Below are positions 28,480 through 37,397 of a DNA stretch of 64,000 bases, piece by piece. Source of the DNA: Flexivirga alba (GTDB lineage Bacteria; Actinomycetota; Actinomycetes; Actinomycetales; Dermatophilaceae). Location: contig NZ_JBHSWH010000001.1 in NCBI RefSeq assembly GCF_042661025.1, positions 1,426,001 through 1,490,000 of the forward strand, written 5' to 3'. The translations under genes and the position numbers were made by a program. Position 1 is the first letter of the stretch. Every line of letters starts with the position of its first letter. The notes under the pieces were generated by a model, which had not been told where the DNA came from, searched no databases, and worked only from the letters and a program-made list of their open reading frames with translations.

Positions 28480-29796
28480 GTGCACGGCATGCCGAAGATG
28501 CCGAACACTGCGCGCTTGTCTTCCGGCGCCGTCCGAGTAGGCATCGGCCTCGGGTTCTTCGGGCTCAGTTCCTACGCATTCCTGGCCATTGCAGCACGGC
28601 AACTGACGCCGGCAAACTTTGCGGTGCTGTCCACGCTGTGGGTGCTGGTCTATACCGGCGGCCCGGGTGTCTTCCTGCCTTTTGAGCAGGCGATCGGTCG
28701 CGCGGCCGCGATGCATCGTGCTGACCCGGTCGAAGAGCGTGCGGTCTTCCGCATGCTCGTGGTCGCCTCGGCCGTCGCGGTCGCCGCCCTGTTGCTCATC
28801 GCCCTTGCATTCCACGGTGTCTTGGTGCGGCATCTCTTCGGTGGGTCGGAGTCGACCTTCGTTGCGTTGTTGCTTTCGCTGATCGGCATGTGGGGTGCGT
28901 ATGTGACACGCGGAGTCTTCGCCGGTCACGACAGATACACGGCATACGGCGTGCAACTCGCGGTCGAGGGCGTTGCCCGCATCGTCCTGGGTGCGATAGC
29001 CGTATGGCTCGCCTGGTCGCTCGCGGGGTTCGCGCTGGGGCTGGCGGTGGCTCTCTTGGTTTCGGTTCTGGTGACGCTGAGGGCCGCAGGTGGAGGACAT
29101 CGACGGGAGTTCGAAACGACTGTGGCAACAGAGGATTCGGGCCATCGTACCCAGCTGCGGATCCTCGGCTGGCTGATCCTCGGTGGACTCGGGATGCAGG
29201 TGCTGGTCAACATCGGTCCGGTCATCGCGCAGGCCACCTCTGATGGTTCGACCGGGTCTGCGGGGCACTACCTGGGTGCGTTGATGCTCGCCCGGCTGCC
29301 GCTGTTCGCGTTTGCCGCAGTGCAGGCAGCCCTGTTGCCCGGTCTGGCGCATACCGTTGCCGACGGGGACGGCCGGGCCTTCCGGCGCAGTTTGCGCAAC
29401 CTCTTCGTACTGATCGGCGGAGCGATGGTCCTGTTCACCCTGATCCTCGCGGTGGCCGGACCATGGCTGGTCCATGTTGTGTATGGCGCGGGCTTCGGCA
29501 TACATCGAATCGACCTGGTATTGCTGGCTATTGGCACTGGGATCGCCATGCTCGCAATCGTTGCCGGAAACGCGGTGGTGGCGGTCGGCGCGGCGTCGGC
29601 ATCGGCCTGGGCGTGGATCGGGTCGGTCGCGGTACTCATGGTCGTGGTGGTGCTGATGCCAGGCTCGATCTTCGTGCGGCTGGAGGTGTCCTACATTGCC
29701 GGGGTGACTGCAGCACTAGTCGGGCAACTTGTTGCCGTGTTCGCTCGAGTACGCGCCGGCGCTCGAAGCGACTACGGGCTGGGGCGGCTCGGATGA
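28480..29796 (+). CDS. Polysaccharide flippase (Wzx/MATE-like)
   Basis: Integral membrane protein of 438 residues with about 12 hydrophobic segments, of the type that moves lipid-linked glycan units across the membrane. The N-terminal FFGLSSYAFLAIAARQLTPA and the WGAYVTRGVFAGHDRYTAYG segment fit the polysaccharide biosynthesis protein family. I chose GTG 28480 because AAAGGGG lies 7 nt upstream; the longer frame from 28381 has an unlikely basic N-terminus. It overlaps the next gene by ATGA, the first of several tight couplings in this glycan operon. Confidence 0.85.
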   Translation: MHGMPKMPNTARLSSGAVRVGIGLGFFGLSSYAFLAIAARQLTPANFAVLSTLWVLVYTGGPGVFLPFEQAIGRAAAMHRADPVEERAVFRMLVVASAVAVAALLLIALAFHGVLVRHLFGGSESTFVALLLSLIGMWGAYVTRGVFAGHDRYTAYGVQLAVEGVARIVLGAIAVWLAWSLAGFALGLAVALLVSVLVTLRAAGGGHRREFETTVATEDSGHRTQLRILGWLILGGLGMQVLVNIGPVIAQATSDGSTGSAGHYLGALMLARLPLFAFAAVQAALLPGLAHTVADGDGRAFRRSLRNLFVLIGGAMVLFTLILAVAGPWLVHVVYGAGFGIHRIDLVLLAIGTGIAMLAIVAGNAVVAVGAASASAWAWIGSVAVLMVVVVLMPGSIFVRLEVSYIAGVTAALVGQLVAVFARVRAGARSDYGLGRLG

Positions 29797-30806
29797 GCCG
29801 GGTCGGCGTGGTGATGGTCGCGTATGGCGCAGAGCCCTACCTGCATGCCGCGGTGTCCTCTGCGCTCGAGTCTGCCGACATCGACGTGCGGGTTGTCGTG
29901 GTTGACAACGGTGCGGATCAATCCGCGATCGACAGCGTGCGGAACCTTCCCGGTGTCACGGTGGTGGCTGCGCCCGGGAACATCGGATTCGGGGCAGGCT
30001 GCAATCTGGGGGTGAAATCGACTGACGCCGATGTGCTCGTGCTTCTCAACTGCGACGTTCTGGTCGATCCGGGAGCACTCGGGCAACTCACCCGTGCGTT
30101 GCGTGATCCAGAGGTCGGTATCGCCACGGCGAGCATCCGCCTCGCTGACCAGACAGAGGTCGTCAACAGCGCCGGCAATCCGGTTCACTATCTCGGACTG
30201 GCGTGGGCGGGCGGGCATGGCGAGCCGGTTGCGGCTCACTATCGCTCGGGCCGAGTGGCAAGTGCGAGTGGTGCGTGTTGTGCGGTGACACGGCCGTGGT
30301 GGGACGCGTTGGGAGGGTTCGACCCGGAGTACTTCGCCTACCACGAAGATGTCGAGCTATCGATCCGCACGTGGCAGCGCGGCCGGTCTGTGCTTTATGT
30401 GGCTGACGCAATTGCCTGGCATCATTACGAATTCAGCCGCAACCCGAGGAAGCTCTACTTGCTGGAGCGCAACCGGTTGTTGACACTGCTCACGACATAC
30501 AGCACGCGGACCCTGTTGTTGCTTGCGCCGGCACTGGTCACGCAAGAGGTAGGACTCGTAGCCCTGTCGATCGGGCAAGGCTGGTTCCGGGAGAAGGTCG
30601 CGGGATACGGCTGGCTGATCCGACACCGAGGTCAGGTCGCGGACCGCAACCGTCAGTTGCAAACGGAGCGGTCCCGCTCGGACCGGGAGGTGATGGCCCA
30701 TTTCACCGCGAGGTATGACCCGGGAAATGTGCCGCTCCCGTTCGGGCTGGGCATGGTCAACGGGCTGTCTGCCGGATACGAGAGGTTGGTGCGCCGATGG
30801 CTCTGA
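29793..30806 (+). CDS. GT2 family glycosyltransferase (rhamnosyltransferase-like)
   Basis: 337 residues. Family 2 transferase with GVVMVAYGAEPYL at the start, the first acidic nucleotide-sugar motif in VVVVDNGADQS, the DXD-like NCDVLVDP, and an acceptor-side EYFAYHEDVELSIRTW followed by WHHYEFSRNPRKLYLLERNR, typical of rhamnosyltransferase-like enzymes. A hydrophobic stretch near residues 235-265 may attach it to the membrane. ATG 29793 overlaps the flippase stop, and its end overlaps the next gene by 10 bp. The donor sugar cannot be read from the sequence. Confidence 0.88.
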   Translation: MSRVGVVMVAYGAEPYLHAAVSSALESADIDVRVVVVDNGADQSAIDSVRNLPGVTVVAAPGNIGFGAGCNLGVKSTDADVLVLLNCDVLVDPGALGQLTRALRDPEVGIATASIRLADQTEVVNSAGNPVHYLGLAWAGGHGEPVAAHYRSGRVASASGACCAVTRPWWDALGGFDPEYFAYHEDVELSIRTWQRGRSVLYVADAIAWHHYEFSRNPRKLYLLERNRLLTLLTTYSTRTLLLLAPALVTQEVGLVALSIGQGWFREKVAGYGWLIRHRGQVADRNRQLQTERSRSDREVMAHFTARYDPGNVPLPFGLGMVNGLSAGYERLVRRWL

Positions 30807-31537
30807 CCGAGCAATCCCGGTTGCTGGTCATCATCCCCTGTTACAACGAGGCCGCCACGATCGTGTCTGTGTTGGAGGAGGCTCGGGAACACCTGCCGGA
30901 CGCGGATCTTCTCGTCGTCGATGATGGCTCGACCGATCACACCCGCTCGTTGGCGCTCGAGGCGGGCGCCCGCGTGGTCACCCTCCCGTTCAATCTCGGG
31001 GTGGGTGGGGCGCTGCGCACGGGGTTCCGGTATGCGATCCGGCACGGTTACCGAATGGCGCTGCAGATCGACGGTGACGGCCAGCATGACCCGTCAACCG
31101 CTGACCAATTGCTGGCCTCGTTGGATGGAGCCGATCTGATCATCGGTGCCCGGTTCGCGGATGCAGATGACGACTACCAGGTCGGGATCACGCGACGGCT
31201 GGTGATGCGACTGCTGGCACGATCAGTCGCTCGTCGAACCGACGCCGCACTGACGGACGTCACCTCGGGGTTCCGCGCGTTCGGCCCGCGGGCGCTATCC
31301 CTCTTCGCCGCGCACTATCCGGCGGAGTATCTGGGTGACACGGTCGAGGCTCTCCTCATCGCATCCCGGCACGGGTTGACGGTTCGGCAGGTCGGTGTTG
31401 CGATGCGCCCTCGTCAGGGTGGCGCGGCCAGCCAGTCGTCGTTCAAGTCGGTGATCCATCTGCTACGACTGGTGCCTGCATTCATGATGCCCGCTCGGTT
31501 GAAGCCCGAATTCCCTGCTGTGGAGGAGTCTCCGTGA
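30797..31537 (+). CDS. GT2 family glycosyltransferase (dolichyl/polyprenyl-phosphate sugar synthase-like)
   Basis: 246 residues. The pattern LLVIIPCYNEAATI, LLVVDDGSTDHT, LPFNLGVGGALRTGFRYA and QIDGDGQHDP is that of DPM1/DPMS-like enzymes, which load a sugar onto a polyprenyl phosphate. There is no obvious C-terminal membrane pair, but the partner DUF2304 protein directly downstream overlaps by 4 bp and carries membrane helices; this pair is frequently adjacent in actinobacteria. Product and donor are not predictable. Confidence 0.88.
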   Translation: MALTEQSRLLVIIPCYNEAATIVSVLEEAREHLPDADLLVVDDGSTDHTRSLALEAGARVVTLPFNLGVGGALRTGFRYAIRHGYRMALQIDGDGQHDPSTADQLLASLDGADLIIGARFADADDDYQVGITRRLVMRLLARSVARRTDAALTDVTSGFRAFGPRALSLFAAHYPAEYLGDTVEALLIASRHGLTVRQVGVAMRPRQGGAASQSSFKSVIHLLRLVPAFMMPARLKPEFPAVEESP

Positions 31538-31932
31538 CGGCTCAGATATTCGGGGCCGCGCTCGGTCTCGTCACCCTCGGGTCGATGTACCTGCTGATCC
31601 GTCGGGGCTGGCTCAAGGAGAAGTACACGCTGGTCTGGCTCCTCGCAGCGTTGGGGACCCTCGTCGTTGCGGCCTACCCACCGATCATCGACGTGGGCGC
31701 CAATGCACTCGGAGTCCACCAGGGCCCGAACCTGCTGTTTCTCCTTGCTGTCCTGGCGATCATGCTCATCTGCCTGCAGTTGTCGGTCGAGGCGAGCACG
31801 CTGACGTACAAATGCCGTGCTCTCGCCGAGGATGTTGCGATCCTGCGGCACGAAGTGGAGAGCCAGAACCAGGTCATCGAGTCTCTGCAAAAGGGCGCGA
31901 CCACCGAAGACACCCACGTGGACGGCGACTAG
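31534..31932 (+). CDS. DUF2304 family membrane protein
   Basis: 132 residues starting at GTG 31534. There are three hydrophobic segments (FGAALGLVTLGSMYLLI, LVWLLAALGTLVVAAYP, LLFLLAVLAIMLICLQLSV), with RRGWLKEKYTLVWL between the first and second, which is the DUF2304 signature. The C-terminus (CRALAEDVAILRHEVESQNQ) looks like a coiled coil. It overlaps the glycosyltransferase gene by 4 bp and probably anchors or assists it; its biochemical role is not established. Confidence 0.85.
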   Translation: MTAQIFGAALGLVTLGSMYLLIRRGWLKEKYTLVWLLAALGTLVVAAYPPIIDVGANALGVHQGPNLLFLLAVLAIMLICLQLSVEASTLTYKCRALAEDVAILRHEVESQNQVIESLQKGATTEDTHVDGD

Positions 31933-31981
31933 TGCCGTGAATCAGAAATAGAGCAGGCACGCGCCGCGCTAGGCTCCGCTT

Positions 31982-32566
31982 GTGCAGACCGAAGACTCCA
32001 CGTATGCCGACCGACTCAAGACACTGCAGTTTGCGCGCTGGAAGCAGCTCTTGCGTGTCCAGGCGCCATACCAGGCCAATCTCCGTCGCCAAGGTCTCGG
32101 ACGCACCCTCGATGTCGGCTGCGGGATCGGGCGGAACCTGGCCGTGCTCAGCTCCGACTCGGTCGGTGTGGACCACAACCCCACGTCGGTCCAGATAGCT
32201 CGAGAAGCCGGCTACACGGCATACACGGTCGAGGAGTTCGAGGCAGCGGCATACCCGAAGGAATCCTTCGAAGGACTGCTGTTCGCACACATCTTGGAGC
32301 ACATGCCGACTGACGATGGAGTCGCGCTCGTCAATTCCTACCTGCCGTACCTGAAGCCCGGCGGTCGTGCGTTCTTCATCTGCCCCCAAGAGCGCGGTTT
32401 CGCGAGCGACGAGACTCACGTCGAGTTCGTCGACGGAACAAAGCTGCTGTCGATGTGTGACCGGGTCGGCCTGACGCCGGACCATGTGCGTAGCTTCCCT
32501 CTTCCTCGTATGGCGGGAAAGCTCTTCACCTACAACGAATTCTGCCTTCGGGCAAGCAAGGACTGA
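31982..32566 (+). CDS. Class I SAM-dependent methyltransferase
   Basis: 194 residues from GTG 31982. Motif I is TLDVGCGIGRNLAVL, with the acidic post-I residue in VGVDHNPTSV; FAHILEHMPTDDGVALVNSY and LKPGGRAFFICPQ follow as in UbiE/COQ5-like enzymes. There is no Shine-Dalgarno. A TAGGCT -10 candidate ends 6 nt before the GTG, which suggests a leaderless transcript of its own. Placement next to glycosyltransferases suggests sugar or lipid-carrier methylation, but the substrate is unknown. Confidence 0.85.
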   Translation: MQTEDSTYADRLKTLQFARWKQLLRVQAPYQANLRRQGLGRTLDVGCGIGRNLAVLSSDSVGVDHNPTSVQIAREAGYTAYTVEEFEAAAYPKESFEGLLFAHILEHMPTDDGVALVNSYLPYLKPGGRAFFICPQERGFASDETHVEFVDGTKLLSMCDRVGLTPDHVRSFPLPRMAGKLFTYNEFCLRASKD

Positions 32567-32721
32567 CCCGCTGCACGGGCGTACCGCGCCTGGGGAATCG
32601 GGTATCGCCGATATCGGGGACGCCGGTGTTCACTCTGGTGTAAACCTTCATTGGTTTCGTATGCACGGCGTTGCGGAGGCGCGACGGCATATATCAGGGT
32701 GCGGAAAAGGGGAGGGCTGTC

Positions 32722-35700
32722 GTGGTCCGTCGGTTGCTGTTGGTATGGGTGACGGTTGTTGCGGTGGCAGCGGCATTGGCCGGGCTGGGTGCGCCGCCGG
32801 CGACCGCGGCATCGGGTCGGCCGGCCACGTCGAGTTCGGCCACGTCGAGCTCGGCCACGAACGCACCCACGCCTCCCGGGCTGGTGACGATATCGCCGCA
32901 GCGGGTGCTGGACACGCGCCCCGGCAGCGGGTCATCCATAGGTCGCCCGGAGGCGGGCACGACCACTTCGATCGACGTCGCTCAAAGCGGGGACGTCCCG
33001 CGGTCCGGAGTCGCGGCCGTGGTGCTGAATGTGACCGTGACAGACGCAACCGGTCCGGGGTTCGTCACCGTTTGGCCCGGAAACGGGGCACCGCCCAAGG
33101 CATCGAACCTGAACTTCGTGAAGGGCCAAACGGTCGCCAATCAGGTCATCACCAAGGTTGACTCCACCAGTGACGTCAGCCTCTACAACGGCGTATCCGC
33201 CGCAGATCTGATCGTCGACGTGACCGGTTACTACCCGACCGGCTCGACATACCACCCGCTCACACCTGCACGCGCACTCGACACCAGGCCGGGAAGCGAA
33301 CCGACCGCGAAGTCGGTCACCAAACTCACCCTGGCCGGTAAGGCGGGCGTTCCGACCACCGGCGTGGCAGCGGTCGTGCTGAACGTGACGGCCGTCGACC
33401 CGGCCGAGCCGGGCTTCGTCACCGTCTACCCAGCCGGCGTGGCGCGACCGACCGCGTCGAACCTCAACTACGCCAAGGGCGGCGTCGTCCCCGCGATGGT
33501 GATCGCCAAACTCGGCACCGGTGGCGCGATCGACCTCTACACGCTGGCCAAGTCAGACCTGGTGGTCGACGTGGTCGGGTGGATCCCGTCCGGGACCGAC
33601 TATCAGGCGCTCACACCGGCTCGCTTGCTGGACACCCGAACCGGGCTCGGCGCACCCGCGCAGAAGGTCCGTGGCAACACCCAGATCACCTTGCAGGTGG
33701 CTGGCCATGGCGGCGTCCCGGCAACGGGCGTCGCGGCGGTCGAAGTGAATGTGACGGTTGTCGGACCTTCGCAGGCCGGGTTCGTCACCGCATTCTCCGG
33801 CGGCGAGCCTGTCCATCCGGTTACGTCGACATTGAACTACGCCGCTGGCCAGATCGTCGCCAACTCGGCGACAGTCCCGCTGTCATCCGAGGGCACACTC
33901 GATCTCTACACCGGCTGGGGCACCACCGACCTGGTCGTCGATGTCGTCGGCTACTGGGGGACTACGCACACCGGACTCGAGTGGGAGCCGCCCGCCAGCA
34001 TCGACCCGGCGCAAGGCATTCCGCAGTCCATCTCCTGCCCGACCACGACGTTCTGCGCGGCCGTCGACGCTCGCGGGAATGTGCTGACCTACGACGGCAC
34101 GGCCTGGTCCGCGCCCCGGAAGATCAACGGTGACACCGTCTTTTCTTCCGTCTCGTGCCCGACGCCTGACTTCTGTGTCGCGGTGGATCAGTTCGGGACG
34201 GCGCTGACATACAACGGCGACACTTGGTCGGCGCAATTCGTCGGACACGTCACGTCCTGGCTCACCTACACGTCCATGAATTCGGTCTCATGTCCGACCA
34301 AGAACTTCTGCGTCGCCGTCGACAATTATGGATACGCATCCACCTACAACGGGGTCGCGTGGTCGCCTTCTGCGAAGATCGATTCCTATGGCACCGCAGC
34401 AGTCGGCGGCATTCCGTCGGTGTCCTGTGCATCTGCTACGTTCTGCACCGCCGTGGACGGTGCCGGCTACGCGCTGACGTTCAACGGCAGCCGATGGAGC
34501 GCACCGACGAAGGTTGACCCTAACGGTCGGCTCAACAGGGTCTCCTGTCCGTCCAGCAATTTCTGCATCGCGGTCGACCCGCTGGGGAATGCGTTCACCT
34601 GGGGTGGCACCAAATGGTCGACCTCCGTGAAAGTTGACTCGAACACCACGAACCACGGACTGGCTTCGGTGTCCTGCCCGACCACGACGTTCTGCGCAGC
34701 GGTCGACGGGGCGGGCAACGCGCTCACGTATGACGGCGGCTCGTGGACGGCTCCCGAGAGCGTTGCCACTCACACCGGGGGCTTCACGTCCGTGTCCTGC
34801 CCGACGACGGGCGCCTGTGTCGCCGTTGACGTTGCCGGCGATTCCTTCCGGTATGACGCTGCGACCTGGTCCACCCGCACCAGTTTCGACCCGGTGCTCG
34901 GCTATCTCGGCTCAGTTTCCTGCCCGACGACGACATACTGCGTTGCGCTGGACCCATACGGACGGATGCTCACCTGGAACGGCTCTGCTTGGGCGGACGG
35001 CCCAGACACTTTGCCGCCCACGACGCGTATGGCGTCGGTGTCCTGCCCGACGACGACCTTCTGCGCTGCAGTCGGCAGTCTCGGACAGGCCGCCACGTTC
35101 GACGGCACGAAGTGGTCGACTCCCACGAAACTGGCTGCCAACGACAGTCTGCGGTCGGTGTCTTGCCCAACGTCGACCTTCTGCGTGGCGGTCGGTAAGG
35201 CACGCAATGGCTACACCTTCAACGGGACCACCTGGTCGGCGGCGACCCGGATCGATCCCAGCAGCAACGACGACGGGCTGGTTTCGGTGTCCTGTGTCTC
35301 GGCCAGCTTCTGTGTCGCCGCCCAGCGGATCGGGAGCGGAGTGGTGACCTTTGACGGAAGCTCGTGGGCCGCGCCAGTGGCCGTCGATCCGGACGGCGGG
35401 ACTATCACCTCGATCTCCTGCGCCACTGCGTCGTTCTGTGTGGCGGTCGATCAGGACGGGAATGCAGTCGTCTACAACGGCACCTCCTGGTCGAAGCCCC
35501 ACAAGGTCGGGTATGGCGCGCAGTTCACCTCTGTCTCGTGTCCGACGGCCGGATTCTGCGCGGCGGTCACCGCGATGGGGGATGCCTACACCTTCGATGG
35601 AGTGAACTGGCAAGGGCCGACAAGTGTCGATGCCCGTCGCTACCTGGCCTCGGTCTCGTGCTCGGCGCGGTCGGTGTGTCTCGCAGTTGACTCGGACGGC

Positions 35701-35727
35701 AGCGCGGTCGTCGGTCGTCAGGGGTGA
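32722..35727 (+). CDS. Secreted protein: 3 VLDTR modules and 14-repeat putative beta-propeller
   Basis: About 1001 residues, intact. I chose GTG 32722 (AGGGGAGGG about 7 nt upstream), which gives a clean signal peptide (LLLVWVTVVAVAAALAGLGA, then ATAASG). Three VLDTR modules follow (QRVLDTRPGSGS, ARALDTRPGSEP, ARLLDTRTGLGA), each with NVT and a DLIVDV/DLVVDV strand. From about residue 420 there are 14 repeats of about 42 residues (SVSCPTTTFCAAVD, YNGTTWSAP), more diverged than in the 18839 gene. A W-x-P-x-x-x-IDP half repeat (LEWEPPASIDPAQG) precedes unit 1, and the last unit stops at GSAVVGRQG. Function unknown. Confidence 0.85.
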   Translation: MVRRLLLVWVTVVAVAAALAGLGAPPATAASGRPATSSSATSSSATNAPTPPGLVTISPQRVLDTRPGSGSSIGRPEAGTTTSIDVAQSGDVPRSGVAAVVLNVTVTDATGPGFVTVWPGNGAPPKASNLNFVKGQTVANQVITKVDSTSDVSLYNGVSAADLIVDVTGYYPTGSTYHPLTPARALDTRPGSEPTAKSVTKLTLAGKAGVPTTGVAAVVLNVTAVDPAEPGFVTVYPAGVARPTASNLNYAKGGVVPAMVIAKLGTGGAIDLYTLAKSDLVVDVVGWIPSGTDYQALTPARLLDTRTGLGAPAQKVRGNTQITLQVAGHGGVPATGVAAVEVNVTVVGPSQAGFVTAFSGGEPVHPVTSTLNYAAGQIVANSATVPLSSEGTLDLYTGWGTTDLVVDVVGYWGTTHTGLEWEPPASIDPAQGIPQSISCPTTTFCAAVDARGNVLTYDGTAWSAPRKINGDTVFSSVSCPTPDFCVAVDQFGTALTYNGDTWSAQFVGHVTSWLTYTSMNSVSCPTKNFCVAVDNYGYASTYNGVAWSPSAKIDSYGTAAVGGIPSVSCASATFCTAVDGAGYALTFNGSRWSAPTKVDPNGRLNRVSCPSSNFCIAVDPLGNAFTWGGTKWSTSVKVDSNTTNHGLASVSCPTTTFCAAVDGAGNALTYDGGSWTAPESVATHTGGFTSVSCPTTGACVAVDVAGDSFRYDAATWSTRTSFDPVLGYLGSVSCPTTTYCVALDPYGRMLTWNGSAWADGPDTLPPTTRMASVSCPTTTFCAAVGSLGQAATFDGTKWSTPTKLAANDSLRSVSCPTSTFCVAVGKARNGYTFNGTTWSAATRIDPSSNDDGLVSVSCVSASFCVAAQRIGSGVVTFDGSSWAAPVAVDPDGGTITSISCATASFCVAVDQDGNAVVYNGTSWSKPHKVGYGAQFTSVSCPTAGFCAAVTAMGDAYTFDGVNWQGPTSVDARRYLASVSCSARSVCLAVDSDGSAVVGRQG

Positions 35728-35741
35728 CCCTGGATGATCTC

Positions 35742-37223
35742 TCAGAGTGCGGTAGCTGGGTGGTTCTCGGCAACCGGTGATGCCGTCGCGGCGTCATTCG
35801 ACCGGTCCCTGGAGCGCGCGGCGACCACGGGGATGAAGAGCATGCCGAGGAACAGCTGGACGACGGTATAGCGGAACAGCTGGGCCGGGTTGGCGACCAT
35901 GATGGTCAGTTGGTTCGCCAGGATCGGCACGGCTGCGATCAGTAGGGTCTTCCAACGGTTCCTGATGGCGGCGACGAGGATGGCCAGGTAGGCCAGGTAA
36001 CTCCAGCCCGCGGCTCGCGAGAAGAGCAGCTGCCAGAGCGGCGTTTTCGCGATGTCATATCGCACGACTGCGAGCTTGTTGTAGATCCGCCAGCTGATGG
36101 GGTGTGGCCGCAACCGCGGAATCAAATAGCCCGGCAACGGCGGCGCATCCGTGTAGCCCAGGACGTAAGACTTCGTGTAGAGATCCCAGTTGGTCTTTGG
36201 TGGGAGGCCGCCAAAAGAGGTCGTCGGCCGGACCCGCCAGGCGATGGCGGCGCGACACAAATGCCCGCTGACCAGATCGACCGGATCTCGCTTCAAGAGT
36301 GAGAACCACAGCTCAGCGAGTTGGTGTCGGTGGGCATTTGCCTGCGCATAGTTGAAGCTTTTCTTCTTGAACAGCGTGTCCGAGGTATAGCAGTTGTCGG
36401 AGGTGCGCCATGCGTTCAGAGGTGCTGCCTTCTGCATGACCGCGAGATCTGCGGAGGTGAAGGCTGACGGGTTCTTGGCATACACCAGGGCGATGTCCGC
36501 GTCGAACACGCCATACGACTGGGAGGAGTTGGCGGGTTCGATCCCCACTGCCGGATAGACCACGGCACCGGCGAACTCAAAGACGACGATCGCTGCCGCT
36601 GCAGCCGCCGTCATTTTCAGTCGCGCTCCCTTGAGCGCGATGATCAGCACGAACGCGACGAGTATGACGACAACGAAGCCGTTGTTGCGGAACAGCGTGA
36701 CGGCGGCCATCTCCACCGCCAAGGTCAGCACCATCGGCCTGCCGAAGGGGACCCCGGCGCGCCGAGCCGCAATGAGCTTCAGCAGGGTTGCCGCGAGAAA
36801 CAGATTGGCCGCCGCAAATGCAGCGTCTTTCCAGATCATCGTGGTGAATGAGCCGAAGGTCGGCACAAACACGATCAGCACGCACGGCAACGCCGCCCAG
36901 CGCCACCGAACCCCGAGCTGATGAATGCGGGTCGCAATCAGCGCCAGCGCTGCGGCATACACGATCGTCTGGATGAGGGCGAGCAGCCACACGTTGCCCG
37001 TCAGCTTCAGTGAGCACAGGACGAAGAAGTCGTAGAGGACCGAGTGATCGGCTATCCACGGCCCGACGGTGACATGCCTGATGTAGGTGGTCGAGTCGAT
37101 GCTCAGCTGGGCCGGGAAGTTGACGGCCCACCAGCACAGCAGGATCAGCTGCGCCCAGCCGTAGACCAGCAGCGGCGCCCGAGGGATCGTGCGTGCCCGG
37201 AGCCAAGCCACCGGCTTCACCAT
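35742..37223 (-). CDS. Polytopic membrane protein, GT-C glycosyltransferase-like
   Basis: 493 residues with about 10-11 hydrophobic segments. An acidic first outer loop (AQLSIDSTTYIRHVTVG), a long hydrophilic region in the second half (about 225-385, with GHLCRAAIAWRVRPTTSFGG) and late membrane segments give the outline of GT-C transferases and related actinobacterial proteins. I cannot name a subfamily. It is convergent with the 32722 gene (14 bp between stops) and lies downstream of the 37398 secreted-protein gene on the same strand. A role in glycan transfer to surface material is inference from neighbours. Confidence 0.6.
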   Translation of the reverse strand: MVKPVAWLRARTIPRAPLLVYGWAQLILLCWWAVNFPAQLSIDSTTYIRHVTVGPWIADHSVLYDFFVLCSLKLTGNVWLLALIQTIVYAAALALIATRIHQLGVRWRWAALPCVLIVFVPTFGSFTTMIWKDAAFAAANLFLAATLLKLIAARRAGVPFGRPMVLTLAVEMAAVTLFRNNGFVVVILVAFVLIIALKGARLKMTAAAAAAIVVFEFAGAVVYPAVGIEPANSSQSYGVFDADIALVYAKNPSAFTSADLAVMQKAAPLNAWRTSDNCYTSDTLFKKKSFNYAQANAHRHQLAELWFSLLKRDPVDLVSGHLCRAAIAWRVRPTTSFGGLPPKTNWDLYTKSYVLGYTDAPPLPGYLIPRLRPHPISWRIYNKLAVVRYDIAKTPLWQLLFSRAAGWSYLAYLAILVAAIRNRWKTLLIAAVPILANQLTIMVANPAQLFRYTVVQLFLGMLFIPVVAARSRDRSNDAATASPVAENHPATAL

Positions 37224-37357
37224 GCGACACCTGAGGAGTGAGCACTCGAAGGAGTCCGGCGTCGCTGCTTGCTTCCAGGCACCGGACGATGCTAGCGACC
37301 CGTGCCGGCCAGCGATCGTAGGGCCTCAGGCGCGATACCTCTCACGTCGCCGACTAC

Positions 37358-37382
37358 GGTCCTTCGTCCTCCTGGAAGGACC
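37358..37382 (-). terminator. Hairpin downstream of the 37398 gene
   Basis: GGTCCTTC and GAAGGACC form a perfect 8-bp stem around a 9-nt loop, located 15 bp beyond the stop codon at 37398-37400. No U-tract follows, so it would be an actinobacterial-type terminator or a processing hairpin. Confidence 0.5.
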
Positions 37383-37397
37383 GCTGCGACCGGTTCG

